Counted from the first letter of the stretch, positions 40,997-49,808 are shown. The stretch is DNA of 64,000 nt from Chthonomonas sp. (GCA_016788425.1 JAEURQ010000002.1:310001-374000); one strand, 5' to 3'. Notes: a model not told the origin generated them from the letters alone. Program-made: numbers and translations.

Positions 40997-41650
40997 ATGA
41001 TTCATGGGTTTGTCGAGCGTTACATCACCTTTCGCGGGGAACTGCGCACGTTCATGGTGTACGTGCCGCGCGAGATCGAGTCGCTCCAGCCGATCCCGGC
41101 GATTCTGCACTTGCATGGTCGTGGCGAAAGCGGGGAAGATGGCACCAAACCGCTGATTCACGGCGTGCCGCGCTCCATTTTGTTTGCCCGCGATCGCTGG
41201 CCGTTCATCGTCGTGATGCCGCAAAAGCGCAAGGAAACCGAACTCTGGCCCGAGGAGCGCGACTTTCTCAATGCAGTGCTGGAGAAGGTCGAAAGCGAGT
41301 ATGCCATCGATCCGCATCGTCGCTATCTCACCGGCCTGAGCCAAGGCGGCAACGGCACGTTCGCGCTTGCGACCAAACTGCGCTGGCATTTTGCCGCGAT
41401 TGCGCCGGTTTGCGGTTGGTGCGATCCCGCGACCGCAGCCAAGGAACTGGTCAACATCCCGCTTTGGGCGTTTCATGGCGCGACCGATGATGTAGTTAAG
41501 CCCAGCGGAAGCATTCTCGCCGTCGAAGCCCTTCGCGAGGCGGGCGCCACGCCCAAGCTAACGCTGTATCCGGGGGTTGGCCACAACAGTTGGGAGAAGG
41601 CGTACATGGAAGAAGCCCTGCCCAAGTGGTTTTTGAGCCATACCTTGTAA
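40997..41650 (+). CDS. Alpha/beta-hydrolase esterase (PHB-depolymerase/phospholipase type)
   Basis: A 217-residue hydrolase without signal peptide. The N-terminal FRTFMVYVPRE-like strand (LRTFMVYVPREIE) and HLHGRGESGEDG match the feruloyl-esterase/PHB-depolymerase-like branch. The nucleophile is Ser in GLSQGGNG, the acid is Asp in HGATDDVVKP and the base is His in PGVGHNSWEKAY. The start is ATG 40997, supported by the promoter-like element just upstream and by the VPRE strand position. The substrate is unknown. Confidence 0.87.
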   Translation: MIHGFVERYITFRGELRTFMVYVPREIESLQPIPAILHLHGRGESGEDGTKPLIHGVPRSILFARDRWPFIVVMPQKRKETELWPEERDFLNAVLEKVESEYAIDPHRRYLTGLSQGGNGTFALATKLRWHFAAIAPVCGWCDPATAAKELVNIPLWAFHGATDDVVKPSGSILAVEALREAGATPKLTLYPGVGHNSWEKAYMEEALPKWFLSHTL

Positions 41651-41660
41651 ATATTAATCT

Positions 41661-41683
41661 CTCACTGTTCGATTTTCAGTGAG
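41661..41683. other. Hairpin CTCACTG-N9-CAGTGAG between esterase and HicB-like genes
   Basis: A perfect 7-bp stem starts 11 bases after the esterase stop. No T-run follows. It overlaps the -35 region of the HicB-like gene (TTCGAT, 41668-41673), so it could be an operator. Confidence 0.35.
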
Positions 41684-41696
41684 TCTGGATTACAAT
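41668..41696 (+). promoter_or_regulatory. Promoter of the HicB-like gene, leaderless spacing
   Basis: TTCGAT (41668-41673), a 17-base spacer and TACAAT (41691-41696), ending 7 bases before ATG 41704. The other ATG at 41695 overlaps the -10, so 41704 is the better start. Confidence 0.5.
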
Positions 41697-41703
41697 GCCT
41701 TTC

Positions 41704-41919
41704 ATGGCATCATTGGTCACGATCATCGTGGAACCATGCGCGGCGGGCGGCTACTCGGCTTACATTCCCGAGGTGCCCGGTGCTTATTGCGAGGCGGAAT
41801 CCGAGCACGAGGCTCGCGATCTGGTGGTGTCTTCGCTCCGCGAATTGATGCAGGCGCGGCGCGATCTGACGCTCATGCATGTCCCGCACAACGCCCTCGT
41901 TCTTACGACTGAGCTTTAA
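41704..41919 (+). CDS. Orphan HicB-like antitoxin-family protein
   Basis: A 71-residue protein with the HicB partial-RNase-H fold pattern: TIIVEPCAAGGYSAYIPEVPGAYCEAESEHEARDLVVSSLRELMQ. The strand GGYSAYIPEVPGAY is the typical HicB core (family GGy.a.vPdlPGc). In type II systems HicB neutralises the HicA RNase, but no HicA reading frame fits in the 44 and 42 bases on either side and the family's C-terminal DNA-binding domain is absent. It may be a free-standing regulator of an unlinked toxin or a domesticated remnant. Confidence 0.7.
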   Translation: MASLVTIIVEPCAAGGYSAYIPEVPGAYCEAESEHEARDLVVSSLRELMQARRDLTLMHVPHNALVLTTEL

Positions 41920-41961
41920 CCCGCGTTGAACCCGCGGGTTTCATGGCAAAATGGCAAAGTC

Positions 41962-44900
41962 ATGAAACTAACGACAGGTTTTCTCTTGGCCTTGGGAGTG
42001 GCCTTTGCTCACGCCAACGAGCCCATCGTCGGCGCCCGCAGTTTGTCGCTCAGCCCCGATGGTTCGCAAATCGCGTTTAGCTATCTCGGCGACATCTGGG
42101 TGGCCGCGGCCAAGGGTGGCCGCGCGATTCCTCTGACCAGTCACGTGGAAATGGACGACAACCCCGTGTGGTCGCGCGACGGCAAGTCCATCGCCTTCGC
42201 CAGCAACCGCTACGGCAACTTCGACATTTTCGTGGTCGATGCCGATGGCGGTCGCCCGCAGCGCGTGACCTACATGAGCACGAACGACGCGCCGACCGAC
42301 TTCTCTCCGGACAACAAGTCCATCCTTTTCCGCGGATTGCGCGACAAGGGGAAGGTGTCGATTTATTCGGTGGCCATCGCGGGCGGCAAGCTCAAGGAAT
42401 ATTTCACCGACATCCGTGACATTCGCAATCCGGCGTTCAGCCCGGACGGCACCAAGATTGTCTTCCAACGCAACGGCTTTCCGTTTGTGCGGCCTCGCTA
42501 TAATGGCAGCGCCGGAGCCGAGATCAATGTTCTCGACGTCGCGACCGGCAAGCGCACCGTCGTGCGCAACAACGGCTTCCAGCACCTATGGACGCGATTC
42601 GCTGGCAACGACTCGTTGCTGACGGTCACGGCCACAGAGGTCACGCCGAGCTCGCGCAAGTACAACGAGGCGTTTAAGCCTTACACTGACAACGCCAAGC
42701 GCACGCCCAACGTGTACCAAGTGAGTCTGAACGGCGCGGCGAAGGCACGCACCTCGGTTGTTGGCGGCGCGGGTGCCCGCTATTTGGCCGTCAGCGCCGA
42801 TGGCGAATGGATGGCGTTCGAAAAAGACGGTTCGGTCTTCGTGGGTCCGGCGGACGGCTCCGCGGAAGCCAAGAAGGTGACCTTCACGGTCAGCGCGGAT
42901 GACAAGACCACGCTCGAAGATCGGCAGATCATTACCAACGGCGCGACCGAAATGGCCCTCAGCGCCAACAACGAAACTGTCGTCTTCGGCCTGCGCAACG
43001 ATCTTTGGGAAGTCCCGGTTAAGAAAGTCAAGGGCCCCAACTCCGACGACGCGAACCAACTGACGACCTGGGCAGGGATTGACGGAAACGCCATTCTCAG
43101 CGCGGATGGCAAGCAGTTGTTCTATCTGAGCGACAAATCGGGCGCGGTCAATCTTTGGGTCATTGACATGACCACCAAGGCGGCCAAGGCAGTGACCAGT
43201 TTCGCCCAGGACATCACCAACCTCCGGCTGATGCCGAAGGGCACCTCGCTGAGCTTTGTTGGTACGGGCGATCACGCCGGTTTGCACACCTACAACATCG
43301 CGAGTGGCAAGATTGACAAGGTGATTCCGGTCCAGCCGACCGCCGTGTTTGGCGACGACACCGATTACAGTTGGTCGCCGGACGAGCGCTACATTGCGTA
43401 CACCGACCAGATCAATCGCTCGGGTTACTACTTCTGGCAAAACGCAAGCAACATCATGGTGTGGGACACCACGACCAAGAAGGCGACCAACGTTTCGCGC
43501 ATCAACGCCGCCGAGTTTGGTCCCACCTGGAGTCCGGACGGGAAGTATCTGTACTTCCAAAGCGACCGCAGCGGCCAAGGACTTTACGCTCTCCCGCTGG
43601 CGAGTGAGGAAGCCCGTGTTGGCGAACTCGAACTCAAATTCGAAAAGCCGAAGGAAACGCCGAAGCTGAGCTTTGACTTTGAAGAAGCCGCCAAGCGCGT
43701 GCGACGACTCATCGCCGGGGAAACCACCGGTGTGGAAAGCGATCCCGAAAATGGCGATCTCGTCTTCATCCGCGCGGGCGACCTCTGGCGCGCCGGATAT
43801 GACGGCGAGGGCGCACGCCCGCTCACGGGCGGGGGCGGCTTCAGCGGCTTCTCGTTCACCCGCGATAACAAGCAGGTCTACGCCGTGCGAAGCGGGGGGC
43901 TCGCGATCATCAATCACCGCGCGCCGGGCGCTCCGCAAACCAACGTCGGCTTCCGCGCCGACTGGACGCGCGACATCCGAGTCGAGCGCGAGGCGGCCTA
44001 TCAGCAGTTCTGGCGCAGCTACAACCGCAGCTTCTACGATCCGCACTTCCACGGTCGCGACTGGGCTGAAATCGGTCGTCGCTACCGACCGCTGCTCAGC
44101 AGCGTTGGGCACCGCAACGAATTGGCCACGATCCTCGGCATGATGACGGGCGAACTCGAATCGAGCCACTCGGAAGTTTCACCGGCATTCGCGCCGGGCG
44201 TTCGCAGCGCTTCGACGGCGATGATGGGCGTGACGTTTGACTATGGATTCAGCGGCCAGGGCATTCGCATTGCGGCGATCGTCCCGCGCTCCCCGGCTAG
44301 CTACAAAAAGTCAAAGCTCGAAGCTGGTGAGGTGATCACCAAGGTGAATGGCAAGCCGGCCGAACTCAGCGAAGTGTTCTTCCGCGACGTGCTGAACGAC
44401 CAGGTTGCTCGCGACCTGAAGCTCACCGTCACCGGCAAGGATGGCAAGTCGCGCGACGTCACGCTGCGCAGCATTTCTGGCGGCGAGCAAAACGCCCTGA
44501 TGGAAGAGGCCGATCTGGATGCCGCTCGCAAGCTCGTGGATAAGCTGAGCAACGGCAACGTTGGCTACGTTTATGTGGCGGCGATGGGCGAAGGCGACTT
44601 CGGTCGCTTCAACCAAGAATATTGGGAAGCCATTCAAGGCAAGAAGGGCATGATCATCGACTGCCGTGGCAACAACGGCGGCAACATCAGCGACCGTCTG
44701 ATTGACATGTTGGAGCGACGCCCGCACAGCTACTACCAAAATCGGGGCGGCGAAGCGTTCCTCGCGCCGGGCATGGCGTTTGACGTGCCGATCGTGGTGA
44801 TGCTTGACGACGCCTCGTTTAGCAACGGCGAAATGTTCCCCTACGCGACCCGTCAGCGAGGCATCGCCAAACTGGTGGGCAAGCGCACGCCGGGTTACGT

Positions 44901-45108
44901 CATCTGGACCAGCGGCTTGCCGCTGGTGGACGGAACATCGGGCCGGATGCCGGGTTCGGGCGTGTACCGCATGGATGGTACGCCCATCGAGAACAACGGC
45001 CAACGTCCCGACTACGAAGTGGACCTGACCCCGGAGCAGTTCTTCGCCGGTCAAGACCCGCAGATCGCCAAGGCGATTGACGTGCTGCTCGGCGGCAAGC
45101 GCGGCTGA
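41962..45108 (+). CDS. Tricorn-like S41 family protease
   Basis: A 1048-residue exported protease. The signal peptide is at residues 1-18 (MKLTTGFLLALGVAFAHA). Residues 20-~600 form WD40-like/TolB-type propellers with SLSPDGSQIAFSY, PVWSRDGKSIAFASNR and WSPDGKYLYFQSDR. A PDZ-like domain follows at about 765-860 and then an S41 catalytic core. The catalytic Ser is in DDASFSNGEMFPYATRQ, matching the tricorn S.S.GD.F motif, and GMIIDCRGNNGGN forms the oxyanion side. ATG 41962 is preferred because the longer frame lacks a clean signal peptide and CAAAAT lies 9 bases upstream. It likely degrades peptides with the M14 enzyme encoded downstream. Confidence 0.9.
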   Translation: MKLTTGFLLALGVAFAHANEPIVGARSLSLSPDGSQIAFSYLGDIWVAAAKGGRAIPLTSHVEMDDNPVWSRDGKSIAFASNRYGNFDIFVVDADGGRPQRVTYMSTNDAPTDFSPDNKSILFRGLRDKGKVSIYSVAIAGGKLKEYFTDIRDIRNPAFSPDGTKIVFQRNGFPFVRPRYNGSAGAEINVLDVATGKRTVVRNNGFQHLWTRFAGNDSLLTVTATEVTPSSRKYNEAFKPYTDNAKRTPNVYQVSLNGAAKARTSVVGGAGARYLAVSADGEWMAFEKDGSVFVGPADGSAEAKKVTFTVSADDKTTLEDRQIITNGATEMALSANNETVVFGLRNDLWEVPVKKVKGPNSDDANQLTTWAGIDGNAILSADGKQLFYLSDKSGAVNLWVIDMTTKAAKAVTSFAQDITNLRLMPKGTSLSFVGTGDHAGLHTYNIASGKIDKVIPVQPTAVFGDDTDYSWSPDERYIAYTDQINRSGYYFWQNASNIMVWDTTTKKATNVSRINAAEFGPTWSPDGKYLYFQSDRSGQGLYALPLASEEARVGELELKFEKPKETPKLSFDFEEAAKRVRRLIAGETTGVESDPENGDLVFIRAGDLWRAGYDGEGARPLTGGGGFSGFSFTRDNKQVYAVRSGGLAIINHRAPGAPQTNVGFRADWTRDIRVEREAAYQQFWRSYNRSFYDPHFHGRDWAEIGRRYRPLLSSVGHRNELATILGMMTGELESSHSEVSPAFAPGVRSASTAMMGVTFDYGFSGQGIRIAAIVPRSPASYKKSKLEAGEVITKVNGKPAELSEVFFRDVLNDQVARDLKLTVTGKDGKSRDVTLRSISGGEQNALMEEADLDAARKLVDKLSNGNVGYVYVAAMGEGDFGRFNQEYWEAIQGKKGMIIDCRGNNGGNISDRLIDMLERRPHSYYQNRGGEAFLAPGMAFDVPIVVMLDDASFSNGEMFPYATRQRGIAKLVGKRTPGYVIWTSGLPLVDGTSGRMPGSGVYRMDGTPIENNGQRPDYEVDLTPEQFFAGQDPQIAKAIDVLLGGKRG

Positions 45109-45128
45109 CGCCGACCGCCAACGAGGCT

Positions 45129-45162
45129 GATCTCCATTGCCCATAATGAGGCAATGGAGATC
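45129..45162. promoter_or_regulatory. 13-bp perfect inverted repeat enclosing a -10 element and the M14 start codon
   Basis: Arms 45129-45141 and 45150-45162 are perfectly complementary around an 8-base loop. CATAAT (45142-45147) in the loop is a -10-like element ending 6 bases before the ATG at 45154, which lies in the right arm. A transcript reading through from the upstream protease gene would bury this ATG; a transcript started at the ATG would not. CGCTTTT follows the right arm, so it may also act as a weak terminator. Confidence 0.55.
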
Positions 45163-46833
45163 GCTTTTAACCGGTACTACCGGTTCGATGAACTCACCCA
45201 ACTTCTGCGCGGATTCGCCGCCGAATATCCCGCACTGATTGAGCTCACGAGCATCGGAAACTCGTTTGAAGGTCGCGACATTTGGCTGGTCACGGTGACC
45301 AACTCGGCCACCGGCGCAGCCGATTCCAAGCCCGCATTTTGGTGCGACGGCAACATTCACGCAAGCGAGGTCAGCGCTTCCACCGCCGTTTTGTATCTCA
45401 TCAACAAACTGGTGACGGGTTTCGGCAAGGATGAAACCATCACCCGCGCGCTCGATTCGCGCGCGTTCTACTTGGTGCCGCGACTCGGCCCGGACGGCGC
45501 GGAGTGGGCGCTCGCCGACAAGCCAAAAATCGTGCGCAGCAGCACCCGGCCCTACCCCTACAACGAGGAGGACCCTTACGGTCTGGAACGGGAAGACGTG
45601 GATGGCGATGGCCGCGTGCTCAACATGCGCGTGCCGGATCCCAACGGCGCGTGGGTCATTGACGAAACTGAGCCTCGGTTGCTACGCCGCCGCAAGCCGG
45701 GTGAAGTAGGGAAGCAGTTCTACCGCGTGATGCCCGAGGGGTTGTTCCAAAACTTCGACGGAATCACCATGCGCGGTCGCAAGATTCAGCAAGGGCTGGA
45801 TATGAACCGCAACTTCCCAAGTGCGTGGCGGACGGAAAGCGAGCAGTATGGCGCCGGGCCGTTCCCTACGAGCGAACCCGAAATCCGGGCCGCGGTGCAA
45901 GCCATTTGCGATCGCCCCAACATTTGTGGCGCGGTGACCTTCCACACGTTTAGCGGCGTTCACTTGCGTCCGCCGAGCCGTTTTGCCGACGACGACATGC
46001 CCGCCGAAGACCTGTGGATCTACAAAGAATTTGGCAAGGTGGGCGAGGAGATGACCGGCTACCCGGCGATCAGCAACTACCACGAGTTCAAGTATCACCC
46101 CAAGGAGGTGATCACCGGCGTGTTCGATGACTGGGCGCTGGAGCACCGTGGGATCATCGCCTGGACCACGGAGCTTTGGAGCCCGCAACGTCAGGCGGGT
46201 ATCACCGACTACAAGTACATCGATTGGTTCCGCGACCACCCGTTTGAGGACGACATCAAGATGCTCAAGTGGAGCGACGAGAAGCTCGACGGCAACGGCT
46301 ACATCGACTGGTACGCCTTTGAGCACCCGCAACTAGGGCAGATTGAGCTCGGCGGTTGGGACCCGCACTACGCGTTCCGCAATCCGCCGCCCAAGTATCT
46401 GGAGGCCGAAGTTGCGCCGCACGCCGACTGGGTGATTTGGCAGGCGCTGGCCTCGCCGAAGCTCGAATGGCGCGACACGCTCGTGGACGACCTCGGCGGA
46501 TCGTGGCGCATTCGCGCGGCGTTCATGAACACCGGCTACCTGCCTAGTTTCGTCACCGAAACCGGTCGCAAGAAGAAAGTCACGCGCGGCGTGGTCGGCG
46601 AGATTTCGAAGCCGGGTCGCACCGATTTGGGTTGGCTCGCGAGCGGAGACGTGCGCAAAGTTGGCCCCGAACTGACCGGTTGGTCGCACGTTACGGCGGG
46701 CGGATTTGGCTGGCAGATGAACGCGACCGACGACATGGTGGTGTTCGAGTGGGTGGTCTCCGAGCCCGGCGAGTATCGCGTGGTGGCGCAACACGATAAG
46801 GCGGGTCGAGTGGAGATTTCGGTCTCTTGCTAG
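45154..46833 (+). CDS. M14 family zinc carboxypeptidase
   Basis: A 559-residue metallopeptidase without obvious signal peptide. The zinc motif HxxE is in DGNIHASEVSAS near residue 70 and the third ligand His in VTFHTFSGVHLRPP. The catalytic Glu is probably in AWTTELWSPQR. The pattern IGNSFEGRDIWLVTVTN at the N-terminus is typical of M14. The C-terminal ~130 residues are a beta-rich extra domain (HVTAGGFGWQMNATDDMVVFEWVVSEPGEYRVVAQHD). It follows the tricorn-like protease, and the FAD oxidoreductase gene starts within its last codons, so the three may be one peptide-use cluster. Confidence 0.9.
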   Translation: MEIAFNRYYRFDELTQLLRGFAAEYPALIELTSIGNSFEGRDIWLVTVTNSATGAADSKPAFWCDGNIHASEVSASTAVLYLINKLVTGFGKDETITRALDSRAFYLVPRLGPDGAEWALADKPKIVRSSTRPYPYNEEDPYGLEREDVDGDGRVLNMRVPDPNGAWVIDETEPRLLRRRKPGEVGKQFYRVMPEGLFQNFDGITMRGRKIQQGLDMNRNFPSAWRTESEQYGAGPFPTSEPEIRAAVQAICDRPNICGAVTFHTFSGVHLRPPSRFADDDMPAEDLWIYKEFGKVGEEMTGYPAISNYHEFKYHPKEVITGVFDDWALEHRGIIAWTTELWSPQRQAGITDYKYIDWFRDHPFEDDIKMLKWSDEKLDGNGYIDWYAFEHPQLGQIELGGWDPHYAFRNPPPKYLEAEVAPHADWVIWQALASPKLEWRDTLVDDLGGSWRIRAAFMNTGYLPSFVTETGRKKKVTRGVVGEISKPGRTDLGWLASGDVRKVGPELTGWSHVTAGGFGWQMNATDDMVVFEWVVSEPGEYRVVAQHDKAGRVEISVSC

Positions 46834-48137
46834 CGTACGACGTGGTGGTGGTGGGCGGCGGCACCGCGGGCGCGGCCGCCGGAATTGCCGCCGCCCGACA
46901 GGGCGCGCGCACGCTGATCGTTGAGCAACTGGGGTCGCTCGGCGGCACCCAGGCGAACGGTTGGGTGACGCCGATGATGCCGAACTACCTGGGCGAGTTC
47001 AAACTCAACCGAGGCGTGAACCTGGACATTATTCGCGAGCAGAACGTCGCCCAGCCTTCGAGTGAAGACGGCACCTCGCACGGCGACGTGTGGTACGACC
47101 CGATCTATCTGGCCTACGTGCTTGATCAGCTGACCTCCGCTGCCGGAGCCGAATGTCTGTTCAACGCCACGCTCATTGACGTGCGCAAAAACGGCGACGT
47201 GGTTGAGGCGATTGAGGTCGCGACGCGCCAAGGCCGGTTGTGGATTGAGGCGAAAACCTTCATTGATTGCAGCGGCGACGGCGAGTTGAGTCGGCTCGCG
47301 GGAGCGGAGATGATGGGCGGCAACGAAGACGGCGCGCACCAACCGATGACCCTGCGATTTACGATGGGCAACGTGGATATCGCCGCCATGCGGGCCGGGT
47401 TTGCGCACTTCGGCATCAATCATGAGCAACATGTTGAGCTCGGATTTGGGGAGGCAAAAACCGCGCCGGTACTCGGCGATTGGGTTCGCGAAGGCATTGC
47501 GGCAGGCGTGCTGCAGGAAGACGACCTCGGCTACTTCCAGTTTTTCACCATGAACGGACGGCCCGGCGAACTCGCGTTTAACGCGCCGCGGATCGCCGGG
47601 CTGGACCCCCTCGACGCGCTCGAACTCAGCCGCGCCTACCAAGTTGGGCGAGCGAAGATTTATCGCATCGCGACGTTCTTGCGGCGGTGGTTTCCGGGGT
47701 TTGGCGACGCGTTTGTCAGCGGCATCGCCCCGCTCATGGGAATCCGCGAGAGTCGCCGCGTGGTCGGCGAGTACATCGTAACCGCCGCCGACCACCAATC
47801 TTGCCGCAAGTTTCCGAACCCGGTCGCGCGCAATCGTTACCCGGTGGACATTCACCTGGTTTTCGGCGTGGACTTCCGCCATATGCCCAAGGGCGACTGG
47901 CACGACGTGCCGTACGAGGCGATTGTTGTGCGCGGAGTGCGCAATCTTTGGGTCGCGGGGCGCTGTCTAAGCGCCGACTTTGTCGCCCAAAGCAGCATCC
48001 GCATTCAGCCGGTCTGTCGCAGCCTAGGCGAGGCGGCGGGTGTGGCGGCGGCAATCGCCGCCGCCGAGGGGTTCGCGGCTCGCGAGGTTCCATACGACCG
48101 GTTGGCCGCCAAGCTCGACCTTAGCGTCCCGGAGTAG
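46827..48137 (+). CDS. FAD-dependent oxidoreductase
   Basis: A 436-residue flavoprotein of the FAD_oxidored type. It begins with a Rossmann dinucleotide motif, YDVVVVGGGTAGAAAGIAAARQGARTLIVEQ. It continues with LGGTQANGWVTPMMP, a family pattern, FIDCSGDGELSRLAGAE, and LWVAGRCLSADFVAQSSIRIQPVCRSLGEAAGVAAA near the C-terminus. The start is TTG 46827, inside the M14 stop region. The substrate is not predictable. Its end overlaps the convergent NTF2-like gene by 17 bases. Confidence 0.87.
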   Translation: MLAYDVVVVGGGTAGAAAGIAAARQGARTLIVEQLGSLGGTQANGWVTPMMPNYLGEFKLNRGVNLDIIREQNVAQPSSEDGTSHGDVWYDPIYLAYVLDQLTSAAGAECLFNATLIDVRKNGDVVEAIEVATRQGRLWIEAKTFIDCSGDGELSRLAGAEMMGGNEDGAHQPMTLRFTMGNVDIAAMRAGFAHFGINHEQHVELGFGEAKTAPVLGDWVREGIAAGVLQEDDLGYFQFFTMNGRPGELAFNAPRIAGLDPLDALELSRAYQVGRAKIYRIATFLRRWFPGFGDAFVSGIAPLMGIRESRRVVGEYIVTAADHQSCRKFPNPVARNRYPVDIHLVFGVDFRHMPKGDWHDVPYEAIVVRGVRNLWVAGRCLSADFVAQSSIRIQPVCRSLGEAAGVAAAIAAAEGFAAREVPYDRLAAKLDLSVPE

Positions 48138-48570
48138 CTTTCGGACGTATCGGCGTGAGTTGGTGGCTTACTAGTTGCCAGTCTTTGCCTTGCTTGCGGA
48201 GGCTCGCGGTGACCGCCAGATCGAACTTCACCTCCTTCGGGTCGCGCTGGAGCACGAGGCTGAGGCGGTACACCCCGACGGCCACGTTCTTGGCGGGAAA
48301 GCTGATCCGTTCAAACTTGAGGCTGCAATCAATCGGCGTGGCCGTACGTTGACTGTCCGGAACTCGGTAGAACCCGAGAAACTTGTCGCGCGAATCGAAC
48401 TCTCCGAGCGGCGAAATCTCAAAGAAGTCCGGCGCGGTGAGGCGCTCTAGCAGGGGCGCGTCGTAACGAAATGTGGCCGCATAGAACGTCTTGAGCGTTG
48501 CTTCGACTTCGGCTTCCGGCGACAAAGTGGCGGAGAGGAGAGCAGTGGATAAGGCGAGAGAGGTGATCAT
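48121..48570 (-). CDS. Secreted NTF2-like protein (DUF4440/SnoaL type)
   Basis: A 149-residue protein with an N-terminal signal (MITSLALSTALLSATLS) and a small cone fold of the NTF2/DUF4440 kind: VEATLKTFYAATFRYDAPLLERLTAPDFFEISPLGEFDSRDKFLGFY and a C-terminal WQLVSHQLTPIRP. The ATG at 48570 is chosen over upstream TTG and GTG codons because TAGCTT ends 7 bases before it. The function of such proteins is varied (ligand pocket, sometimes isomerase), and nothing nearby narrows it. Confidence 0.72.
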   Translation of the reverse strand: MITSLALSTALLSATLSPEAEVEATLKTFYAATFRYDAPLLERLTAPDFFEISPLGEFDSRDKFLGFYRVPDSQRTATPIDCSLKFERISFPAKNVAVGVYRLSLVLQRDPKEVKFDLAVTASLRKQGKDWQLVSHQLTPIRPKATPGR

Positions 48571-48577
48571 CACCGGC

Positions 48578-48583
48578 AAGCTA
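48578..48583 (-). promoter_or_regulatory. -10 element TAGCTT for the NTF2-like gene, leaderless spacing
   Basis: Minus-strand TAGCTT ends 7 bases before ATG 48570 and decides the start. Confidence 0.4.
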
Positions 48584-48618
48584 CTGGCGCGGGGGCCAGA
48601 TCGTTCCCGGCAGAGGCT

Positions 48619-49686
48619 TTAGTCCTTGATTCCCGAGAGTTCTCGGTACAGCTTCGTCACCTTACGGACGTAATTCTGGGTTTCGCGGTAGGGCGGCACG
48701 CCGCCGTACTTGCGCACCGCGCCGTCGCCGGCGTTGTACCCGGCCAGACTCAGGGTGAGGATCGTGTCCAAGTCGGAGTGCTTTTTGCTGTACTTATCAA
48801 GGTGGCCACGGATCAGTTTGATCGTGCCGTACAGGTTTTCGGTGAGGTCAAACGGGTCTGAGATTCCGAGCTCGCGCACGTTCACCGGCATCAGTTGGCC
48901 CAGGCCCATCGCGCCAGCGCGGCTGACGGTGCCGGGGCGGAAATTGCTTTCGGTGATGACGACCGCCATGATGAGGCGGGCATCCACGCCATGTTTCAGG
49001 CTGAACCCGAGGATCGCGCGAGCGATTTCTTCGGCATCCTTCAGGGCGAGTTTCTTGTTCTCGCGGCGAATGAACTGCACGTAAATCGGCAGCGCCTCGT
49101 CGGCGGCCTCATTCCACGCCATCGGGCGACTCATCACGGCGACTTTCGGCGTGGGCTTGGCGGTCGCGGTTTCGCGCGGAGGAATGCTGCCTTGCATCGG
49201 CGCGGGTCGGCCCGAGCGGCTCGAATTGCTGCGGCTCGACAGCGACTTTTGCATCGGCGCGGCTGGTTTGGCCGCCGTAGTCGGCACGACCACCTCGGAT
49301 TTGAGGTCGCTGGCCATGGCCGCGAGGAGGGTCGCCGACCAATTGCCGTACTCGTTTTCGCGCGAGATGCGGACGATCACGCGCGAAGTGACGCTGCCAG
49401 CGCGCATCCACTCAGCGGCGGTCTTGCTCTGAATCGTGAGGAACAACCCGTCGGGCGTGACGAAGGGGATTGTTGCGCCCTCGTCGCTCTGCATGAAGCC
49501 ACTAATCGTGCCTTGAAATTGCACAATTTTGGTGCCCTTGGCCTCGGCGAGAGCCTTTGCGGAAACGAATCCGTGGACCTTGTGCTTGGCGGCCACAGCG
49601 GCGTAGGTGCTCGCCTGCGAGAAGGCCACGCTCATGGCGCAACACGCCCCAAAAACCAGGGCCAATTTCGGCAGGGGCCAGCTCAC
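48619..49686 (-). CDS. Secreted lytic transglycosylase (SLT family)
   Basis: A 355-residue periplasmic muramidase. The start is GTG 49686, because a TTGAAA-N18-TACGAT promoter ends 6 bases before it and the protein then opens with a signal peptide (SWPLPKLALVFGACCAMSVAFSQA). A longer frame begins at ATG 49710. A central linker is rich in Pro, Ala, Ser and Arg (residues ~125-185). The SLT domain has the catalytic Glu in VVITESNFRPGTVS, then AGAMGLGQLMPVNVRELG, LSLAGYNAGDGAVRKYGG and the family ending IPPYRETQNYVRKV-like (VPPYRETQNYVRKVTKLY). It is a paralogue of the transglycosylase in the flagellar operon. Confidence 0.9.
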   Translation of the reverse strand: MSWPLPKLALVFGACCAMSVAFSQASTYAAVAAKHKVHGFVSAKALAEAKGTKIVQFQGTISGFMQSDEGATIPFVTPDGLFLTIQSKTAAEWMRAGSVTSRVIVRISRENEYGNWSATLLAAMASDLKSEVVVPTTAAKPAAPMQKSLSSRSNSSRSGRPAPMQGSIPPRETATAKPTPKVAVMSRPMAWNEAADEALPIYVQFIRRENKKLALKDAEEIARAILGFSLKHGVDARLIMAVVITESNFRPGTVSRAGAMGLGQLMPVNVRELGISDPFDLTENLYGTIKLIRGHLDKYSKKHSDLDTILTLSLAGYNAGDGAVRKYGGVPPYRETQNYVRKVTKLYRELSGIKD

Positions 49687-49692
49687 TCCTCT

Positions 49693-49722
49693 ATCGTATC
49701 GCAAAAACATATTGGTTTTCAA
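49693..49722 (-). promoter_or_regulatory. Promoter of the transglycosylase gene, leaderless GTG
   Basis: Minus strand: TTGAAA (49722-49717), an 18-base spacer and TACGAT (49698-49693), ending 6 bases before the GTG at 49686. It is the best -35/-10 pair among the leaderless candidates. Confidence 0.6.
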
Positions 49723-49796
49723 GTTGAGGACGGGTTGAGTGGGCCAAAGTGCGCGGATTCCCTGCAACTTTTCGGGGGATTTGAGCCCAAAACTGG

Positions 49797-49802
49797 TACC
49801 CT
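49797..49802 (+). promoter_or_regulatory. -10 element TACCCT (with upstream TGG) for tkt, leaderless spacing
   Basis: TGG-TACCCT ends 6 bases before ATG 49809. No ribosome site is present. Confidence 0.5.
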
Positions 49803-49808
49803 ATTGGC

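Noticed and set aside
41650-41961. HicA toxin partner of the HicB-like gene
   Set aside because: The gaps on both sides are too short and no HicA-like frame (GSH motif) is visible.
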